NCBI RefSeq assembly: GCF_037975245.1
Contig: NC_092577.1
Location: 36,326,898 to 36,390,897 of the forward strand
Direction of reading: 5' to 3'
DNA length: 64,000 nt
Source: Apostichopus japonicus
Taxonomy: Eukaryota; Echinodermata; Holothuroidea; Aspidochirotida; Stichopodidae
The notes under the pieces are model-generated. The model was not told the origin of the DNA, did not search any database, and saw only the letters and a list, made by a program, of their open reading frames with translations. Positions 60,001 to 64,000 of this stretch are shown here, in pieces; position 1 is the stretch's first letter; each line of letters starts with the position of its first letter. Both the position numbers and the translations under genes were made by a program.

Positions 60001-62224
60001 TTTAGCAACTTTGCTAGATATTTAATTTTTTGCAAAACGATGTTCTTTAGCCCCCAATGCTCAACAATAAGTGAAGTGAAAGTGTTGTACCCACGAGGAA
60101 GTACAACAATGACTTCATTGCTTACAAGAATGTTTAGTTATGCCTATATACCCCACTTTTGGGATGAGAAATGTAACTTCATGGATTACCTACTTGTTGA
60201 TATCAGAGAGCAATGCAATCGTCAATAAACGGAAGTCATTTTAGGGAGTGTTTGTATTCCTAATATTATGTTTTTTTTATACTTAACAATTCCTTAAAGC
60301 GTGTAGTTCTCAGTTTGAAAACACTTGATTGTGTCAAATGCAGCGCAAAATGCAACTCTGAAATGGCATTCAATACCATCATCAAAAGAGAAACAGGTAC
60401 ATGGCTACATGATTTGTTACGTCAGTCACGAGATCGCTTCAGAAATGGAAACAAATGTGGCTCAAGTTTGAGACTACCTTATCAGTTATAAAGTCCTTCT
60501 AATTTCAGTTCCATGGACAACGTTTCGTGTTTGTAATAAACCATAATACAATGGTCAGCCGATTACTCCAATGGTTTTTGCTACGTAGATCATGTAATTG
60601 GATTTGTTTACTTTCCGAAATGGTGCTCGGCCAGCAAAAAAAATCGGTCCGTAAACAAACGCTTGGTAAGTCTGTGACCTTTCTCTTTCCGTGTGGTTCT
60701 CCTATACTAACTTTGCTTGTACATGAAACTGAAAACGTTTCATCAATTCGAACATCCCTCTCGATCACTCGCACTCTCAACCTTGCTAAATCCATCCCTC
60801 ATATTCTATATAACTGCAGAGCTTTTCCTCACTTCCATATCGAATATAGGACCAAGCAATATAGTGAAAACTGCTACAAATTAAAAATAGAGACAAATAT
60901 ATATACCATCATTAGCCAGGTTTTATTTGAGAATCCCATTAACAATTATTTTTTTATTTAAAAATATTCACCGCTATATTGTTAATAAGCAAGTTTAGTA
61001 AACAATTCGATAAAATTAGATTGGAGCGATATACCACTTTATTTAAAATACAACAATAATGAGATATATATCGAAGTATATCGCAGGACGATATAATGAG
61101 ATATGTAGATATCGCACAAGAGACGTAATAATGTACCAGCTGAAAACAAACAAATATGATCTGACAAAGATATTTTTATTTGTTCCAATATTTCTTCGAA
61201 GTTAAATTAAAGGTTATTATAACAGTTTTACAATATTTTTATTACATAGGAAAGCTGGCCTAATTTACATTAGGATTATGGATAAAAACGAATATTACAA
61301 ATCTCACCATTATTGAAACTATTTTTATTTAGTATCCCATATGTAGCAATCATATATTAGAAATTAAATCGGACTAGGATATAATAATAGTAATAATAAT
61401 AATAAAAAATAATAACAACAATAATAATGATGATGATAATAATAGTAGTAATCATAATATCTAATGCACTTTTACTTCTACCTTCTATAATAAGACCGCA
61501 TTTTAAAATGAGCCTTAACAAATAATTAAAAAATATACATTAATTGTAGTTTATTAATACATGTAGATATAATTATAGATAATAAAAATTGCCAAATAGC
61601 AGCTGCGTCTGCCATCCCCGTCCCCCCTCCTATTCCCTTTGCGGGAATTTTTACGAGAAAATATTATCGAGCAGTACTCTGCCTCCCCCTACCTACGCCC
61701 CTGCCCAAGAGACGTATTATAGGCTATTAGCTGGAAAGCTGTAAGCAATCATATCTTATATTATTAAGACAATACATTTTATTGCAAACATGTCTTTGAA
61801 ATTAAATTAAGATTTTCTTTCATAGAAAGCTATCAAAGAATCTGGAGAGTGCATCAGTTGAAAATCTGCAGGCAATAAACTAAACATCATGATCGTTTAA
61901 ATAAAATGCAACTTCGAAATATCATAACAAAAACACCTCATTTAAAGCAAGAGCAACAAGTTTGTGTTTTTAATAGTTTTTTAAATACATTACTTGAAGA
62001 AAATATAGTCGTTTGCCTAATGTTGTAGAAGTGTCAATGTAGGTTAGTCGTTGAAAAGTTATTTGTTGAAAAGTATTAAGCGATGCAGGCATATTCAATA
62101 AAAACAGTGACGGTAATAAAATGAAAGATAAAATGTGTTTATATAGACAAGCAATCACCAAATTAAAAATTTTGTTAATTTTATTTTAATTTTAAATAAT
62201 TTTCATGATGTTTTTTATTGTTGT
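57072..62224. other. Gene-free stretch with two transposon-end remnants
   Basis: 57553 begins CAGGGGTGCAAC and 57704-57727 carries the shared subterminal motif, but no right end is found. 61692-61703 ends CCTACGCCCCTG, a hAT-type right terminus without a left partner. 61380-61460 is an AAT/ATG-rich simple repeat. The 144-codon frame at 60527-60961 has no motif or splice support. Confidence 0.45.
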
Positions 62225-62640
62225 CTTACGCTTTTTATAACAGTGGTGTAACGTTATCCCATTCGTCCTGTATCTTTGCTGGTTTGGAATTATCATACAT
62301 TCTCGCAAAAAAAATTTGAACGTTTTCAATACTCATATCCAGTAGGGTATTGATTTGTCTTCTTTGATTGGTTCAATATACCAAAACCTATAGTCAGTTT
62401 TATAATCCTTGTATTTTCTAAATATCTCTTTTTGATCCTTTTGTAATCTATATTCACAAGCTGTGGCCATTAACAGTGTACATGGAGAGGGCATTAGATC
62501 TTCTGAATGCGCCCACCTTCCACCTGCCACACCTTGAGGGTAAAGGAAAGTAGCGACGTGTGTATGCTCATCGCTGATTGGAAAATGACAGGTTACCTTA
62601 CAGAAGGGAGAAACTGCGTTTCATCTAGTACATCGATGAA
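62225..62640 (-). pseudogene. GVIN-type GTPase, C-terminal fragment, broken
   Basis: The minus strand reads SPFCKVTCHFPISDEHTH, then the FLYPQGVAGGRW block, CTLLMATACEY, and IEPIKEDKSIPYWI, closely matching the C-terminal module of the fragment at 63605. A TGA replaces the expected Trp codon after YWI (about 62338-62340), and a frameshift follows in the poly-A/T run near 62308-62316. No upstream GTPase sequence adjoins it, so it is a detached pseudogene piece. Confidence 0.8.
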
Positions 62641-63190
62641 CCCTATTGATTTCGGTGCTAATATCATAAATATTAATGATGTCACAGAGTCAAACGTATA
62701 AATCTTCAAATTGCAATAACTTGGCAACCATAAGTTGGAGTTTCGTCAAACTTAATTGGTATGGTGATATTAATAGACCACTTATACATGCTGTGTCTTG
62801 ATATCATGCATATTTATGAGGAGGCGGAGCTGAGCGTTATATTTGTAACAGAAGTTTGTATGCACAATAAGAGACAATGGAATGATTGATCAATAACATA
62901 CTTGGTGGTTTGGTGGTCCATAATGATTAGATAAACCCGGTTGATTTTGATGCTCATATAATGACTATTAATGAGGTCACAGGGTCAAATGTCAAAATCT
63001 TCAAATTGGCTTTGCATTATTTACCTTACAGGTTTGTATGATTAATAACTTCAAAAGGCAAATATTGATCATTACCATGTTTAGTGAGTAGGTAAACCTA
63101 ATTGGTTTTGGTGCTGATGTCATGACTAATGATGAGTTAACCGGGTGAAGGATTATATGCAGTAAATTGCAGTAACTTATGTGAAAATCT
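62638..63190. repeat. Degenerate direct repeats (TTGATTTTGGTGCT type)
   Basis: Three diverged copies, at about 62638-62710, 62934-63010 and 63092-63150. Each reads like AAACC-attGATTTtGGTGCT...ATGACTATTAATGA...TCACAGGGTCAAA. They separate the two GTPase fragments. Confidence 0.6.
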
Positions 63191-63604
63191 GATGCTTGAT
63201 CTTCAAAATTGGATTAGTGATATTTGTAGGTAGCAAACACATGCTGATGTGTGCTACAAATGGTTCTTTCATATTTATGAAGGGTCTTGGCTAGTATTAG
63301 TTTTTTTTTGCACACATAACTTACGGGAATGCTTCATCATTACATACTTGGAGTGTTCCCTGTTAATGAAATCAATGAGCAGCAGCAGGAACCATGAAAT
63401 GTTTGCAATCTGGTTTCTTTTGCATTTTGGTGTTTAATATACTTCGCCTAAAGCATCAAAGTGCACATGCTAGCAAGAAAGTTTAAAAATTCGTAACCTT
63501 ATATATAACAGGTGTACTCCGTTGTGTTATATGATTAGCTTACACCACCATGATCTTATGTAAATCTCAAAATTTACGTGCACTGTTTTGCCTTAAGTGT
63601 CTAT

Positions 63605-64000
63605 CTAATTTTTGTGATGTTTGTATTGTTTTCTTAGGCTTTCTATAGCCATATCCGGTGTAATTTTATCCCATTCTACTGGTATCTTTGCTGGGTTTAC
63701 ATCATATATTCGCGCAAAATCATCGTTTAAAGTTTTCAATACCCACATCCAGTAATGTATTGGTTTGTCTTCTTTGATTGGTTCAATATGCCAAGAATCA
63801 TAGTCTGTTTTATATTCCTTGAATTTTCTCCATATCTCCTTTGGCTCCTTTTGTATCATATATGCACTATCTGTGGCCATTAACAGTGTGCATGTAGAGG
63901 ACAATAAATCTCTTGTACGGTGCCAACGACGACCTGCCACACCTCCAGGGTAATGGAAAGTAGCGACGTGTGTATGCTCACCACTGATCTGTAAATGACA
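63605..64000 (-). CDS. GVIN-type GTPase, C-terminal end, partial at the window edge
   Basis: 131 residues are open to the window end without a break. Blocks: CHLQISGEHTHVATFHYPGG, VAGRRW, STCTLLMATDSAY, IEPIKEDKPIHYWMWVLKTL, DDFARIYDVNPAKIPVEW, then a basic tail and the stop at 63605-63607. These match, block by block, the C-terminus of the gene at 27091. No defect is visible, so this may be an intact gene mostly beyond 64000. The internal ATG at 63938-63940 is not a start. Confidence 0.85.
   Translation of the reverse strand, partial: CHLQISGEHTHVATFHYPGGVAGRRWHRTRDLLSSTCTLLMATDSAYMIQKEPKEIWRKFKEYKTDYDSWHIEPIKEDKPIHYWMWVLKTLNDDFARIYDVNPAKIPVEWDKITPDMAIESLRKQYKHHKN

Noticed and set aside
60527-60961. 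144-codon open frame on the + strand
   Set aside because: No recognisable motif, no neighbouring exons or splice signals, ordinary AT-rich composition; length is compatible with chance.

Overview
The window looks like nuclear DNA of an invertebrate animal: AT-rich, with spliced genes, abundant microsatellites and poly-G/C tracts, and a very dense load of transposons. A very-large-GTPase (GVIN/URGCP) family, an arylsulfatase-like gene, a Ty3/gypsy element, a Penelope-like element and many hAT-like elements together suggest a marine deuterostome. I lean towards an echinoderm, but that is inference and was not searched.

Layout. From 1 to 8.7 kb there is no convincing gene, only transposon relics, a complete hAT-like element (4016-5337) and a long AAT/TA microsatellite (6114-6402). 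From 9.2 to 13.6 kb several phase-compatible exons on the + strand suggest a small gene with a ParB/sulfiredoxin-like motif. It is followed by an 88-bp minisatellite (14.04-15.2 kb) whose units carry a perfect hairpin. From 15 to 27 kb the sequence is AT-rich and mostly non-coding, with two more DNA transposons (18402-20790, 26174-27064) and an isolated 52-nt exon at 22137-22188. That exon matches the first coding exon of the GTPase gene in length, phase and composition.

The main host gene is on the minus strand at 27.1-33.2 kb: a GVIN/URGCP-type GTPase with a 52-nt first coding exon and one giant exon. It is broken between the P-loop and the DTEG motif. C-terminal pieces of two more family members lie at 62.2-62.6 kb (dead) and 63.6-64.0 kb (running off the window), so the window samples a dispersed or clustered GTPase family, probably linked to innate immunity.

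From 34.8 to 49.9 kb lies a degenerate repeat array (four copies) heavily invaded by mobile elements. A young Ty3/gypsy retrotransposon (36641-44001) has two 986-bp LTRs, gag, pol and a textbook -1 frameshift signal. A hAT-like MITE sits 13 bp beyond it. A 191-bp retroposed element at 45927-46117 begins with the 5' end of U2 snRNA. A 3.2-kb DNA element (46321-49515) contains a decayed Penelope-like reverse transcriptase, which is in turn split by an 891-bp hAT element.

From 50.9 to 53.4 kb are the last three exons of a sulfatase (+ strand); the active-site N-terminal half is not recognisable. From 55 to 57 kb there is a 29-bp minisatellite and a hAT element inside another hAT element. The rest, to 62 kb, is largely featureless AT-rich DNA.

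The host genes (ParB-like candidate, GTPase family, sulfatase) show no sign of acting together. What ties the window together is repeated transposon insertion into older repeats, with nesting order and target-site duplications still readable.
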